NCBI RefSeq assembly: GCF_029087225.1
Contig: NZ_JARFJD010000002.1
Span: 248,001 to 312,000 of the forward strand
Source of the DNA: Limnobacter olei
GTDB lineage: Bacteria; Pseudomonadota; Gammaproteobacteria; Burkholderiales; Burkholderiaceae_B
Length of the DNA: 64,000 nucleotides
Reading direction: 5' to 3'
Positions within the stretch are counted from its first letter, which is position 1, and the number at the start of each line of letters is the position of its first letter. Positions 10,283-19,204 of the stretch are shown here, in pieces. The notes under the pieces were generated by a model. That model had not been told where the DNA came from, searched no databases, and saw only the letters and a list, made by a program, of their open reading frames with translations. A program made the translations under genes and the position numbers.

Positions 10283-10987
10283 ATGAAAATACTTCTGGCC
10301 GAAGACGACAGCTTGTTGTCTGAAGGTTTGTCGCAGTCGTTGCGACAGGCTGGCTACGCCGTGGACTGCATGTTCAAAGGCAGCGACGCTGACACCGCGC
10401 TGACCACCATGAATTACGACATTTTGATACTCGATTTGGGCCTGCCAAAAATGAGTGGCTTGGAGGTGTTGCGCCGCTTGCGCGCACGCGGCAACAACAT
10501 GCCTGTTCTAATCCTGACTGCGGCCGACAGCGTCGAACAACGTGTGCAAGGACTGGACGCCGGTGCTGACGATTACATGGCCAAGCCTTTCGACCTGAAA
10601 GAACTCGAGGCCCGGGTGCGCGCATTGGCGCGACGTGGCACAGGTGGCGGCGCCAGCATCTGGAAACACGGACCACTCACCTTCGACCAGGTGGGGCGCA
10701 TTGCCTACATCAACGACGACATGCTCGACCTTTCGGCACGTGAAGTGGGTTTGCTGGAGGTATTGCTTCAACGCGTGGGCCGCTTGGTCAGCAAAGAACA
10801 ATTTGTAGACCACCTGTGCGAATGGGGCGAAGAGGTGAGTAACAACGCCATTGAGGTTTACATACACCGCCTGCGCAAAAAAATTGAAGTCAACGGTGTT
10901 CGAATTGCCACGGTACGTGGCTTGGGTTATTGCCTTGAAAAATTTGTCGAGAAAGAAGCCACACCCGATGCCAACGCCAACACATAA
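10283..10987 (+). CDS. OmpR-family response regulator (QseB/TctD-like)
   Basis: A 234-residue regulator. The receiver domain (1-115) has acidic residues EDD at 7-9, the phosphorylated Asp51 in LILDLGLPK and the switch Lys in DDYMAKPFD. A winged-helix DNA-binding domain follows (about 125-222), ending with NAIEVYIHRLRKKIE and GLGYCLEK. A strong AGGAG precedes the ATG. It is followed 13 bp later by its probable histidine kinase. The signal is unknown; the kinase sensor type suggests the TctDE/QseBC group. Confidence 0.92.
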   Translation: MKILLAEDDSLLSEGLSQSLRQAGYAVDCMFKGSDADTALTTMNYDILILDLGLPKMSGLEVLRRLRARGNNMPVLILTAADSVEQRVQGLDAGADDYMAKPFDLKELEARVRALARRGTGGGASIWKHGPLTFDQVGRIAYINDDMLDLSAREVGLLEVLLQRVGRLVSKEQFVDHLCEWGEEVSNNAIEVYIHRLRKKIEVNGVRIATVRGLGYCLEKFVEKEATPDANANT

Positions 10988-11000
10988 GGCGGGTGCCTGA

Positions 11001-12458
11001 TTGGCTTGGTACAAACGCAATCCACTGGCCTCGGGGCGACAACAACGCCGCTCGCTGTTTGGCGAAATTCTGGACTGGATGCTGGCGCCCCTGCTTATTT
11101 TGTGGCCCATGAGTATTGGTGTTACCTACCTGGTCGCCAAGTCAATTGCCAACGATCCCTTCGACCACATTCTTGACGACAAAATCACTGCGCTGGCCCA
11201 AGAAGTGGCTGCGCAAGCACCCAGCGACCAGTTTTCCATTCCCAAAGAAGCACTGGAAATTTTAATGGCCGATGGCACCGACCAGTTGCGCGTTCAAGTG
11301 TTGGGCAAAGGTGGCGAATTTTTATTGGGCGACGAACGAACACTGCCCATTCCGCAACGCGAGGCCCGGCAAATTGGCGTGGTGAACTTTCGGGACATTG
11401 TGGTCAATGGCGAAGACTTTCGCGCAGGCCACCTGTGGATTGAACTGCCCACCGTGGGCGAAAACCGGTTCATGCTGATTCAAATCGCGGAAACATTGGG
11501 CAAACGCGATGGCTTGGCCAACGAAATCATCAAAGGCGTGATTCTGCCGCAGTTCGTTATTCTGCCCCTGGCTGTATTGCTGGTGTGGTTTGGCCTGTCG
11601 CGGGGTATTGCCCCCTTGAACAGCCTGCTGGACATTATCCGCAACCGCAAACCCGACGACCTCAGTGCCCTTCAAACCAAAGACACACCCGAAGAATTGC
11701 TGCCGGTTATTACCGCCTTGAACGAGCAACTGGAAAGGCTTGAACAAACCATCGATACCCAAAAACGCTTTGTGGCCGATGCGGCCCACCAGCTTAAAAC
11801 ACCCTTGGCAGGCCTGCGCATGCAAGTGGAATTGCTGAGCGATGAAACCGACGAGGCTGCAAGACTGCGCAGCCTGCGCCGCCTGAAAGTGGGCACCGAA
11901 CGGTCAACCCGCCTGGTCAACCAACTGCTGGCGCTGGCCCGCACCGAGGCACCTTCGGTATTGCAGTTTGAAAAACTCGACTTGACTCACATTGCGCGAA
12001 CCGTTACCCGCGACTTCGTGCCCGAGGCCATGAACAAACGCATCGACCTGGGCGTTGAAGTGCCCGATCACCCGGTGTACGTGAACGGTCAAACTCTGAT
12101 GCTGACCGAGATGATGAAAAACCTGGTGGAAAACGCTTTGCGCTACACCCCAGAGGAAGGCTGCGTGACCGTGCGGGTGGACGACAGCCCCCAACGCGAA
12201 GCCATTGTGCTTGAAGTGGAGGACGACGGCCCTGGCATTCCGGAAGGCGAACGCAACCTGGTATTCGACCGTTTTTACCGCGTTCTGGGCACCAGCGAAG
12301 ACGGCTCGGGCCTGGGGCTGGCTATTGTGCAGGAAACTGCACACCAACACGATGCCAACGTGAGTATTCATGAGAATCCGAAATCCAGCCACCCCGACAG
12401 ACCTGGCACCTTGATGCGTGTCAGTTTCCAGCCTCGCCACCGGCAAATGGAAGATTGA
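11001..12458 (+). CDS. Sensor histidine kinase, TctE/QseC-like
   Basis: A 485-residue inner-membrane kinase paired with the preceding response regulator. Two transmembrane helices (about 25-46 and 178-200) enclose a periplasmic domain resembling the two-component sensor N-terminal (2CSK_N) type. The dimerisation/H-box is FVADAAHQLKTPLAGLRMQ, with the phospho-accepting His at 263. The catalytic domain has NLVENALRYTP (N box), VEDDGPGIPEGE (G1) and GSGLGLAIV (G2). The start is read as TTG at 11001, just after an AAGGCGGG stretch. The ligand cannot be inferred, although TctE homologues respond to tricarboxylates. Confidence 0.9.
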   Translation: MAWYKRNPLASGRQQRRSLFGEILDWMLAPLLILWPMSIGVTYLVAKSIANDPFDHILDDKITALAQEVAAQAPSDQFSIPKEALEILMADGTDQLRVQVLGKGGEFLLGDERTLPIPQREARQIGVVNFRDIVVNGEDFRAGHLWIELPTVGENRFMLIQIAETLGKRDGLANEIIKGVILPQFVILPLAVLLVWFGLSRGIAPLNSLLDIIRNRKPDDLSALQTKDTPEELLPVITALNEQLERLEQTIDTQKRFVADAAHQLKTPLAGLRMQVELLSDETDEAARLRSLRRLKVGTERSTRLVNQLLALARTEAPSVLQFEKLDLTHIARTVTRDFVPEAMNKRIDLGVEVPDHPVYVNGQTLMLTEMMKNLVENALRYTPEEGCVTVRVDDSPQREAIVLEVEDDGPGIPEGERNLVFDRFYRVLGTSEDGSGLGLAIVQETAHQHDANVSIHENPKSSHPDRPGTLMRVSFQPRHRQMED

Positions 12459-12497
12459 ATGCTTAAAATACAAAGTCAACTTTTCTAGAAGCACCCA

Positions 12498-13514
12498 ATG
12501 AAAGCAAAAGGCAGTGAATGGCACGCCCCGGAAGACGACAACCACAAACTGGCCAACCTGTGTGGCCCAGTGGATGCCAACCTTCGGCAAATTGAAGCCG
12601 CGTTGAATGTAAAAATTGCGCGACGCAACGGCACCTTGAATGTGGTGGGCGACAAGGAAAATGCCAAGCAGGCTTTTATCCTGATCAATCATTTTTTCGA
12701 GAAAAGTGACAAACCGGTTACTGCCGACGAAATTCAACTGGCCTTGGTTGAACTGAAAAACACCAGCACCGTGGCCAGCACCAAGAAAGAAATTCCGGTG
12801 ATTGCCGGAGCGGATGAACCTGTGGTGCTGCGTACCAAAAAAGGCGATCTGCAACCGCGAACCGAGCGCCAGAAAGATTACCTGAAGGCAGTGCTGGAGC
12901 ACGACCTGACCTTTGGTATTGGCCCGGCGGGTACCGGCAAAACCTACCTGGCCGTGGCTTGCGCCGTGGATGCACTGGAACGCGACAGCGTAAAGCGAAT
13001 TATTTTGACTCGCCCCGCCGTGGAAGCTGGCGAACGCCTGGGATTTTTGCCGGGTGACCTGAACCAGAAAGTAGACCCCTACCTGCGCCCTCTGTACGAT
13101 GCGCTTTACGATTTGGCAGGTTTCGACCGTGTGCAAAAATGGTTTGAGCGCAACGTGATTGAAATTGCGCCACTGGCCTACATGCGCGGCCGTACTTTGA
13201 GCCATGCCTTTGTAATTCTGGATGAAGCGCAAAACACCACGCCCGAGCAAATGAAAATGTTTTTGACCCGAATTGGCTTTGGCAGCAAGGCGGTGATTAC
13301 CGGGGATGTCACGCAGATCGACCTGCCACGAGGGCAGCAAAGTGGTTTGGTACAAACCCAGCATGTGCTGCGCAATGTAAAAGGCATTGCCATGACCTAC
13401 TTCACCAGCGCCGATGTAGTGCGCCACCCACTGGTGGCCCGCATTGTTGAAGCCTACGAGCGTTTCCACAACCCTGAACGAACCGGCACTGCTGGTGAAA
13501 CCAATGATGAGTAA
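12498..13514 (+). CDS. ybeZ: PhoH-family P-loop ATPase (YbeZ)
   Basis: A 338-residue cytosolic ATPase. An N-terminal KH-like region (residues 15-70) precedes the PhoH domain, with Walker A GPAGTGKT at 142-149 and Walker B FVILDEAQNT. LTRPAVEAGERLGFLPGDL and GDVTQIDLPRGQQSGL are near-invariant PhoH motifs. In many proteobacteria it is encoded with the ribosomal RNA maturation nuclease YbeY, as here, and is thought to act with it on RNA. Its stop overlaps the start of ybeY. Confidence 0.93.
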   Translation: MKAKGSEWHAPEDDNHKLANLCGPVDANLRQIEAALNVKIARRNGTLNVVGDKENAKQAFILINHFFEKSDKPVTADEIQLALVELKNTSTVASTKKEIPVIAGADEPVVLRTKKGDLQPRTERQKDYLKAVLEHDLTFGIGPAGTGKTYLAVACAVDALERDSVKRIILTRPAVEAGERLGFLPGDLNQKVDPYLRPLYDALYDLAGFDRVQKWFERNVIEIAPLAYMRGRTLSHAFVILDEAQNTTPEQMKMFLTRIGFGSKAVITGDVTQIDLPRGQQSGLVQTQHVLRNVKGIAMTYFTSADVVRHPLVARIVEAYERFHNPERTGTAGETNDE

Positions 13515-14001
13515 AACCACAGCGCCGGTCAGCGTCGCCATTCAATGGGCCGTGCATGCCGACCACCCTCCCTTCTCGGAAGTGGACAACAGCCGCATTC
13601 GCCGCTGGGCCAAAGCCTGTTTCATGGACAGGGCCGAAATTACCATTCGCCTGGTGGGCGAAGAAGAAGGCCGGCAATTGAACCGCGACTTCCGCGGCAA
13701 AGACTACGCCACCAATGTGCTGACTTTTCCCATGGACATGCCCGACTTGGGTGCCGATTCTGGCCTGCCTGTGTTCATGGCCGACATCGTGATTTGCCCA
13801 GCCGTGGTCGAGCGCGAAGCCGCCGAGCAGGGCAAAGACCCGATTGACCACTTGGCCCACCTGATTATTCATGGCTGCCTGCACGCCCAAGGCTATGTGC
13901 ATGAAAGCGACAATCAAGCTGAATTGATGGAAAACCGCGAAATTGAAATTCTAAAACGTTTCAAGATTTCAAACCCTTACGTGATTTCAGCCAAAAAATA
14001 G
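13504..14001 (+). CDS. ybeY: Endoribonuclease YbeY (rRNA maturation)
   Basis: A UPF0054 metalloenzyme needed for 16S rRNA 3' maturation and 70S quality control. The zinc-binding signature HGCLHAQGYVHE is intact, as are NRDFRGKDYATNVLTFP and ADIVICPAVV. Two consecutive ATG codons at 13504 and 13507 overlap the phoH stop by about 10 bp, giving 165 or 164 residues. A longer reading from 13444 would lie wholly inside phoH and lacks support. Confidence 0.94.
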   Translation: MMSKTTAPVSVAIQWAVHADHPPFSEVDNSRIRRWAKACFMDRAEITIRLVGEEEGRQLNRDFRGKDYATNVLTFPMDMPDLGADSGLPVFMADIVICPAVVEREAAEQGKDPIDHLAHLIIHGCLHAQGYVHESDNQAELMENREIEILKRFKISNPYVISAKK

Positions 14002-14023
14002 TGGCTTTTTGCCCGCGCGGGGC

Positions 14024-14052
14024 TTGACCACTTTTGAAAACTTGGCCATAAT
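14024..14052 (+). promoter_or_regulatory. Sigma-70 promoter for tRNA-Lys
   Basis: A -35 box TTGACC (14024-14029) and a -10 box CATAAT (14047-14052) are separated by 17 bp, followed by a GC-rich discriminator (CGCGG). The mature tRNA begins about 40 bp downstream. The good match to consensus and the GC-rich discriminator fit a growth-rate-controlled stable-RNA promoter. Confidence 0.75.
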
Positions 14053-14093
14053 CGCGGTCTTCGGTTGAGGGCCAACGCCCAAAAGCGAAATGT

Positions 14094-14169
14094 GGGTCGT
14101 TAGCTCAGCTGGTAGAGCAGAGGACTTTTAATCCTTTGGTCGTGAGTTCGAATCTCGCACGACCCACCA
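14094..14169 (+). tRNA. tRNA-Lys (anticodon TTT)
   Basis: A 76-nt cloverleaf. The acceptor stem GGGTCGT pairs with ACGACCC, with discriminator A and encoded CCA. The D-arm is in TAGCTCAGCTGGTAGAGCA; the anticodon loop CTTTTAA carries TTT at 14127-14129; the T-arm contains GTTCGAATC. Its own promoter lies upstream and a terminator downstream, so it is a single-gene unit. Confidence 0.98.
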
Positions 14170-14176
14170 CAAATTC

Positions 14177-14204
14177 AAAGGCTCGCACTTGTGCGGGCCT
14201 TTTT
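14177..14204 (+). terminator. Rho-independent terminator after tRNA-Lys
   Basis: A stem AAAGGC-T-CGCA with loop CTTG returns as TGCG-G-GCCTTT and runs into a T tract (CCTTTTTC). It starts 8 bp after the CCA end of the tRNA. Confidence 0.85.
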
Positions 14205-14318
14205 CATTTTTGGCGATCTGGTACCAAACTGGTACCCAATGCAATTCGATACAGCCATCCCCCATCCAATGAATACACACAGGGAATTTATACCCCTCGC
14301 GATCCTTTCCGCATACTC

Positions 14319-15377
14319 ATGGGTCGATCTGCTTTCGTTCAAAACTGCATGAATGCCCAAGCCCGCACATTTCACGAAGATCACCTAAAGCGCAAAGCGC
14401 AATCGCTACAACTCGCCTACACCCGTGCGCTGAATAGCCACGATGGTTCAACGCCGCTATACCTGCATCAGGAAATGGATTTTCTGGGCCACTTTGAACC
14501 CGATGCCCAAGTAAGCCTGGCGATGGTGCCAGAGGTAATGCAGCAAGACCCAGTGGCTGGGGTCATGCTGATGACATCGCAATTGAACACACAGCAAACC
14601 AGTGCGCTAGTAGGTGCATTTGAGAAAGGCACAGTGAGCGCTGCCTTGCTTGCTCAGTTGTTTGGCCCCACCAACTTACCGGGTAGCCTGACCAATTTGA
14701 TCGAGGCTGCAGCCAAAGCCCGCTTTACTTCTAAAATGAAAACCGAATTGCGAGCCACACTGGCTAGCGGTAAATCCCGCACGGTGAAGCTTGGCAACGG
14801 TGTGGAATTGAAAGCCGTTGGCCTTAAAGGCCCAAACCAGTTTGGCAAACACGCCGATGTGCTTATTCGGGTTCGTCAAACAAATGCCAAGCAAATTACC
14901 TTGCTGGAGAAAAACCAGTTCGAAAAAATCAGCAAGAACTTGAGCACCAAATCACTGGGACCCAATGCATTCAAATACGACAAGGTACTCAGCTTGAGCA
15001 GGCAAGCCTCAGATGAAATGTGGGAGTTGCGCAGGCTTACAGGGTCATCTTGGCTGGGATCTGCAAAAGTAGGCGGAGTTCTAACGTTCGGTCCCACATT
15101 GATCAACGACGTGATGACCAACTACAACCACAACGCAAAGCTGGATCAAAAATTCAACTACAAGCAATTCGCGGTGGATAGCGCCAAGAATCAAACTGGC
15201 AATGCGCTAGGTATGGCTGCTGGTTTTGGCGTAGCTATTTTATTTACTGGCGGAATTGTTGCTGGCGCCCCCTTGATTCTGCTCTCAATGGGAATTGGGT
15301 TTGCTGTTTCGATTGGCTACGACCGCCTTGGATTGGATGATGTTGTCGAAGCCAAGGCCAAAAAGCTATTTCAATAA
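14319..15377 (+). CDS. Unrecognised protein with C-terminal hydrophobic hairpin; candidate membrane-acting toxin
   Basis: About 352 residues if the ATG at 14319 is used; ATG 14349 is also possible and neither has a clear ribosome site. Upstream in-frame codons overlap tRNA-Lys and are not credible. Residues 1-245 are soluble and helical-looking, with no motif I can name. Residues about 297-333 form two Gly-rich hydrophobic segments (GMAAGFGVAILFTGG and APLILLSMGIGFAVSIGY) followed by a short charged tail. That layout resembles pore-forming effector C-termini. The next gene encodes a polytopic membrane protein that could be its immunity partner. Function is inferred from architecture and context only. 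Confidence 0.55.
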   Translation: MGRSAFVQNCMNAQARTFHEDHLKRKAQSLQLAYTRALNSHDGSTPLYLHQEMDFLGHFEPDAQVSLAMVPEVMQQDPVAGVMLMTSQLNTQQTSALVGAFEKGTVSAALLAQLFGPTNLPGSLTNLIEAAAKARFTSKMKTELRATLASGKSRTVKLGNGVELKAVGLKGPNQFGKHADVLIRVRQTNAKQITLLEKNQFEKISKNLSTKSLGPNAFKYDKVLSLSRQASDEMWELRRLTGSSWLGSAKVGGVLTFGPTLINDVMTNYNHNAKLDQKFNYKQFAVDSAKNQTGNALGMAAGFGVAILFTGGIVAGAPLILLSMGIGFAVSIGYDRLGLDDVVEAKAKKLFQ

Positions 15378-15410
15378 AACAATCAGACTGCACTGTTATT
15401 TTTATCGACC

Positions 15411-16292
15411 ATGATTAATCCAGCCCCTTTGCACTTCTATTTCCTTGGTGGAATTCTCAGCTTGTCATTTTTGCTACTGATTGCTGCGACCCCACTTTAC
15501 ATAGCCACCTGGATGACCACGGGTATATTTCTGTGCTTGTTCATCAGCATTGTTTTCTTCTCATCCTTCGTGTGTTATCAATGGGTCTTTGTCAGCAAAA
15601 GACCCATCAAAGCGACCATCATTGAATTTGCTACACTGCTGGTCGCGGTTCATCCATTTGTATTTGGTATCCATCATTGGCCCCCGCTGACTGACCACAG
15701 TGAGCTAATTCAAACCTCGCATTGGTGGGAAAACATCAATCTTGTTTTTGGTGTCTGTGTGCTGCTCATCACCACTGTTGTCGCTTATGCGATTGCGTAT
15801 TCCAGATCTGACAAATCATCTCTAGAAACATACTCTGGCCTTGAGTGGACCATTTTTCAAATCAACCTTCGAACCAGAAAGTACAGTCGCCGTAAAAACT
15901 TTCCAATCATTCATACACTTTACTGGCCACTTGTATTGGCGGGTGGTTTTTACATCATGTGGTTTGCCAACCAATACGCCCAGGTGGCAGATTTAAAAGA
16001 GGATCTAAAACTTATTTCTCTACTCGGAATGTGCTCAATGATTCTTTGTTACCTCTGCGGTCTGGTATTTGGAGAGGGTATTCGGCTTATTCAGATCGAA
16101 CGATATTTGAATAAAGGAAAATTCGAAATCGACGGTCTGGAACATCTGAAACGCTGGCGCCACGACTATGTGAAGTACCACCTACCCGCCCCAATCCGCA
16201 AACTAAACCTGCGCTTGTTCAACCAGCATGTACAGGCGTATGAAAACCTCCAGAAACCCAAATATCAAAGTCGCTCACAATCAAGCCTTTAA
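15411..16292 (+). CDS. Polytopic membrane protein of unknown function; candidate immunity partner
   Basis: 293 residues with about six predicted transmembrane segments (near 8-30, 32-57, 66-88, 109-130, 165-187 and 200-222) and a basic cytoplasmic C-terminal tail. I recognise no family. It starts 33 bp after the preceding candidate toxin gene, on the same strand, so they are likely co-expressed. It looks more AT-rich than the genes around it, which suggests recent acquisition. The immunity role is inference; it could equally be an unrelated membrane protein. Confidence 0.6.
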   Translation: MINPAPLHFYFLGGILSLSFLLLIAATPLYIATWMTTGIFLCLFISIVFFSSFVCYQWVFVSKRPIKATIIEFATLLVAVHPFVFGIHHWPPLTDHSELIQTSHWWENINLVFGVCVLLITTVVAYAIAYSRSDKSSLETYSGLEWTIFQINLRTRKYSRRKNFPIIHTLYWPLVLAGGFYIMWFANQYAQVADLKEDLKLISLLGMCSMILCYLCGLVFGEGIRLIQIERYLNKGKFEIDGLEHLKRWRHDYVKYHLPAPIRKLNLRLFNQHVQAYENLQKPKYQSRSQSSL

Positions 16293-16295
16293 ATA

Positions 16296-16329
16296 TGTAC
16301 GCTTTGACGTACGTTCGTTTTAGCGTACA
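16296..16329 (+). promoter_or_regulatory. Palindromic operator upstream of the toxin-antitoxin pair
   Basis: TGTACGCT (16296-16303) is repeated in inverted orientation as AGCGTACA (16322-16329), with the palindrome ACGTACGT (16307-16314) between them. The cluster lies about 32 bp before the antitoxin ATG, where Phd/YefM antitoxins bind to autoregulate. No other inverted repeat competes in the gap. Confidence 0.65.
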
Positions 16330-16360
16330 ATTAGTCTACTTACACAAGTTTGAGGTCAAC

Positions 16361-16603
16361 ATGGCTGGAATCACTGCAACCGAGGCTCGCAGCAATCTTT
16401 ATCGCTTGATTGACGAAACCGCAGAGTCTCACCAACCCATCGTCATCACCGGAAAACGTCACAGCGCGGTTCTTGTTTCCGAAGAAGACTGGTCTGCCAT
16501 CCAAGAGACGCTCTACCTGCTTTCGGTTCCAGGAATGAGAGAGTCAATTCGAGAAGGCATGGACACGCCAGTGAACGAATGTGATCAGGAGTTGGACTGG
16601 TGA
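16361..16603 (+). CDS. Type II antitoxin, Phd/YefM family
   Basis: 80 residues. MAGITATEARSNLYRLIDET is the Phd/YefM DNA-binding start, and PIVITGKRHSAVLVSEEDW is the conserved core. The C-terminus should wrap the toxin. The ATG at 16361 follows a GAGG ribosome site; a longer reading from 16295 would cover the operator and is rejected. It overlaps the toxin start by 4 bp. Confidence 0.92.
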   Translation: MAGITATEARSNLYRLIDETAESHQPIVITGKRHSAVLVSEEDWSAIQETLYLLSVPGMRESIREGMDTPVNECDQELDW

Positions 16604-16863
16604 CCTGGACTGTCGTTTACACCAAACAAGCCCAGAAAGATGCAAAAAAATTGGTCGCAAGCGGTTTAAAACCGAAGGCTCAAGAACTGCTTGCGATCAT
16701 TGCTGAAGACCCCTATCGCAAACCACCCCCCTTCGAGAAACTGGTCGGCGACCTTGTTGGGGCTTATTCGCGGCGAATCAACATTCAACATCGCTTGGTC
16801 TACCAGGTACTCGACAGCGACCACGTGGTCAAGGTGCTGCGCCTGTGGAGTCACTACGAATAG
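16600..16863 (+). CDS. Type II toxin, Txe/YoeB family mRNA interferase
   Basis: 87 residues, starting with a GTG whose last two bases begin the antitoxin stop (GTGA). Members cleave mRNA on the ribosome. The family core FEKLVGDLVGAYSRRINIQHRLVYQV is present, as is the C-terminal LRLWSHYE with its catalytic-region His-Tyr. Length and gene order (antitoxin first) are standard. Confidence 0.92.
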   Translation: MTWTVVYTKQAQKDAKKLVASGLKPKAQELLAIIAEDPYRKPPPFEKLVGDLVGAYSRRINIQHRLVYQVLDSDHVVKVLRLWSHYE

Positions 16864-16990
16864 CATTGGCTGAAGGGGCAAGTGTCGGCCTTTTTACATT
16901 ACTGGCATTCTCCGTGTCACAAACACATCTAAATCTTCCACCTCTTCAGTAACAGAAAACCACCACCAATATTTCAATGGGGTTTGCCTG

Positions 16991-19204
16991 ATGAATGTGA
17001 AAGCAATTCTCGCCCTTGGCGCAACCGCAGCACTCCTTTCCGCTTGCTTGTCCAGCGGCGAGACCACCTCCAGTTCGAGCACCAGTGGCGCAGGCCAACC
17101 AGTCACCCCCAGTGAAACACCCTTGAAACTGTCCGAATTCTCGGTGGCCAACGGCTGCTTCGGTTTGCAATCGGCATTCAGCAGGCAGTTTGTACAGCCC
17201 GCTGCCACCCGTTATGCTGCCGGCCCCGCCACACAGGCAGAAAACTTCACCCTTCGGCCCACGGAATTGGGCAAGTACCTGATTTACGGCAGCGACCGGC
17301 AAATGGTCACGGCCCAAGGCAACACGCTGGTGGCCAGCGCCGAGCCCACGGATGCAGCTGTGTGGCAGGCCAGTTTCGACAAGGATAAAAGCCAATTTAC
17401 TTTCACTGATGCAGCAGGTCGCTTTTTGGCGCTGGATGAAACCGCCGGGCTAACCACCACCAGTGAACAAACCGAACGTACACAGTTCAAATTGGCCCCC
17501 GCCAGCGATTGTGCGGCCTACCCCGAAATGCCCACCGCCATGGAAGGTACGCCTTATAAAGGCAAAGGTGAAAACCAGCCCATCATCGGCTTTGCTGATA
17601 CGCACACGCACATGGGCATGTCCAGCGAAATGTCACTTGATGGCAGCGTAGGCCCATCCGCAGGTGGCGTGCTGTATGGCGAGGTGGTTCACCGTTTTGG
17701 TATTCCCCATGCCTTGGGCAGTTGTGAAGGTTTCCACGGTCCAAACGGTATTCGGGATGCCAACAATATTCTGGAAACCACACCCGGCGCCCAGCACGAC
17801 ACACAAGGTTGGCCCACTTTTGTAGACTGGCCGCGCCGCAACTTCCTGACTCACCAGGTGATGTACCACGCCTGGGTTGAACGGGCATGGCGGGCAGGCC
17901 TGCGCGTCATGGTGAACCACGGCACCAACATTGCAGCATTGTGCCGTGTAGGCCAAACCTACGCTGGCAAACCTGAAGCCGACTGCGATGACATGAGCGT
18001 GGCCAGCAAACAGGTGGAATACCTGTACGACGTGCAAGACTATGTAGATGCACAATTTGGCGGCCCCGGCAAGGGCTGGTACCGAATTGTAAAAACCCCG
18101 GCCGAGGCCCGCAAAGTGGCCAATGAAGGCAAGCTGGCCGTAGTGCTGGGCGTAGAAGTGGCGCAAGTGTTCAATTGCGGTGTCACCTTTCTGCCCGGTG
18201 GTGGCGAAATTCGCAAATGTGACCAGGCGCAAATTGACGAAGAAATCGACAAGCTGTGGGCACTGGGCGCACGCCATGTGTACCCCTTCCACGACATTGA
18301 CAGCTCCTTGGGCGGTGCCGGTATTTTCAGTGGCGACGTGATCAACTTTCTGAACTTTCTGGACACAGGCTCCTTCTGGAAAACCACGGAATGTCGCGAC
18401 TTCCCGAGGAATGAACCCTCGGTGCGTGAACCTGGTGCAAACATGACCACCGCCGTACCCGGCAGCAGCAGCAATGCACTCACAAAAATGTTGCTTGAAG
18501 CGGTGGGCGGTATTACACCCCTGTACCCCGACGGCGTGCGTTGTAATGCCCGTACGGTGACTGACCTAGGCCAGTACGCGCTCACTGCACTGATGAACCG
18601 CGGCTTTGTGATCGACATTGACCATGCAGCCTTTCACAGCAAAGACATCATGCTGGACTTGGCAGAGAGCATGAACCCGCCCTACCCCATGGCCTCCTCG
18701 CACGATGCACACGGTGGCTTGACCAGCGACCAGGCTGTGCGCATGTTGAAACACGGTGGTGTGATTTACCCCTACAAAGGCAACGGCATTAAACATGTGG
18801 AATTTCTGGAAAAGCTGAAGTTCTGGCGCAACAAGGCTGGCCTGAACAACACCCTGCTGGGCTTGGGCTACGGTGCAGATGCCAACGGCTTTGGTGGTCA
18901 CCCTGGCCCACGGGGAGGCGACAGTGTGCCGGTTCAATACCCCTTCACTCTGTTCCGCGGTGAAGGCTGGGGGCCGCGTTATCAGTCCTTGCCCGCTATG
19001 AAAGTGAACATGTTGACCATTCCGGAAAGCGGCAAGTTCTGGCATATCGATGAGGTGGGCATGGCGCACTATGGCATGGTGGCCGACTTCGTGGAAGAAG
19101 TACGCCTCGAGGGCGGCGGCGAAGCCATCGATGCGCTGTACAACAGCGCTGAAGCTTATGTACGCATGTGGGAAAACGTGTACTACCGCAACAACCCGAA
19201 ATGA
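16991..19204 (+). CDS. Large lipoprotein with amidohydrolase/M19-like metal site
   Basis: 737 residues. A lipoprotein signal (ALLSAC, lipidated Cys19) is followed by a Ser/Thr linker. Residues 45-172 form a separate beta-rich domain, possibly beta-trefoil. From about 198 the chain looks like a metal-dependent hydrolase: ADTHTHMG (Asp203, His205, His207), a Glu in VLGVEVAQV, His in YPFHDIDSS, His in VIDIDHAAFH, and ASSHDAHGG. The layout recalls membrane dipeptidase (M19) and TIM-barrel amidohydrolases, but I cannot assign a substrate. It is anchored to a membrane facing the periplasm and overlaps the next membrane-protein gene by ATGA, suggesting joint function. Confidence 0.7.
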   Translation: MNVKAILALGATAALLSACLSSGETTSSSSTSGAGQPVTPSETPLKLSEFSVANGCFGLQSAFSRQFVQPAATRYAAGPATQAENFTLRPTELGKYLIYGSDRQMVTAQGNTLVASAEPTDAAVWQASFDKDKSQFTFTDAAGRFLALDETAGLTTTSEQTERTQFKLAPASDCAAYPEMPTAMEGTPYKGKGENQPIIGFADTHTHMGMSSEMSLDGSVGPSAGGVLYGEVVHRFGIPHALGSCEGFHGPNGIRDANNILETTPGAQHDTQGWPTFVDWPRRNFLTHQVMYHAWVERAWRAGLRVMVNHGTNIAALCRVGQTYAGKPEADCDDMSVASKQVEYLYDVQDYVDAQFGGPGKGWYRIVKTPAEARKVANEGKLAVVLGVEVAQVFNCGVTFLPGGGEIRKCDQAQIDEEIDKLWALGARHVYPFHDIDSSLGGAGIFSGDVINFLNFLDTGSFWKTTECRDFPRNEPSVREPGANMTTAVPGSSSNALTKMLLEAVGGITPLYPDGVRCNARTVTDLGQYALTALMNRGFVIDIDHAAFHSKDIMLDLAESMNPPYPMASSHDAHGGLTSDQAVRMLKHGGVIYPYKGNGIKHVEFLEKLKFWRNKAGLNNTLLGLGYGADANGFGGHPGPRGGDSVPVQYPFTLFRGEGWGPRYQSLPAMKVNMLTIPESGKFWHIDEVGMAHYGMVADFVEEVRLEGGGEAIDALYNSAEAYVRMWENVYYRNNPK

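Noticed and set aside
13444-13503. Extended N-terminus for YbeY
   Set aside because: It would lie inside phoH; family length and the ATG pair at 13504/13507 favour the shorter form.
11904-13541. A 545-residue minus-strand reading
   Set aside because: It is antisense to the histidine kinase end and phoH, both of which have complete family motifs. No recognised domain appears in the antisense product.
14147-14169. tRNA-Lys 3' end as an attachment site for a mobile island
   Set aside because: I looked for a repeat of the tRNA 3' end downstream through the accessory islet and found none, and no integrase gene is present.
14136-14318. Long N-terminus of the candidate toxin overlapping tRNA-Lys
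   Set aside because: The first codons lie in the tRNA gene and its terminator. Coding there is not credible.
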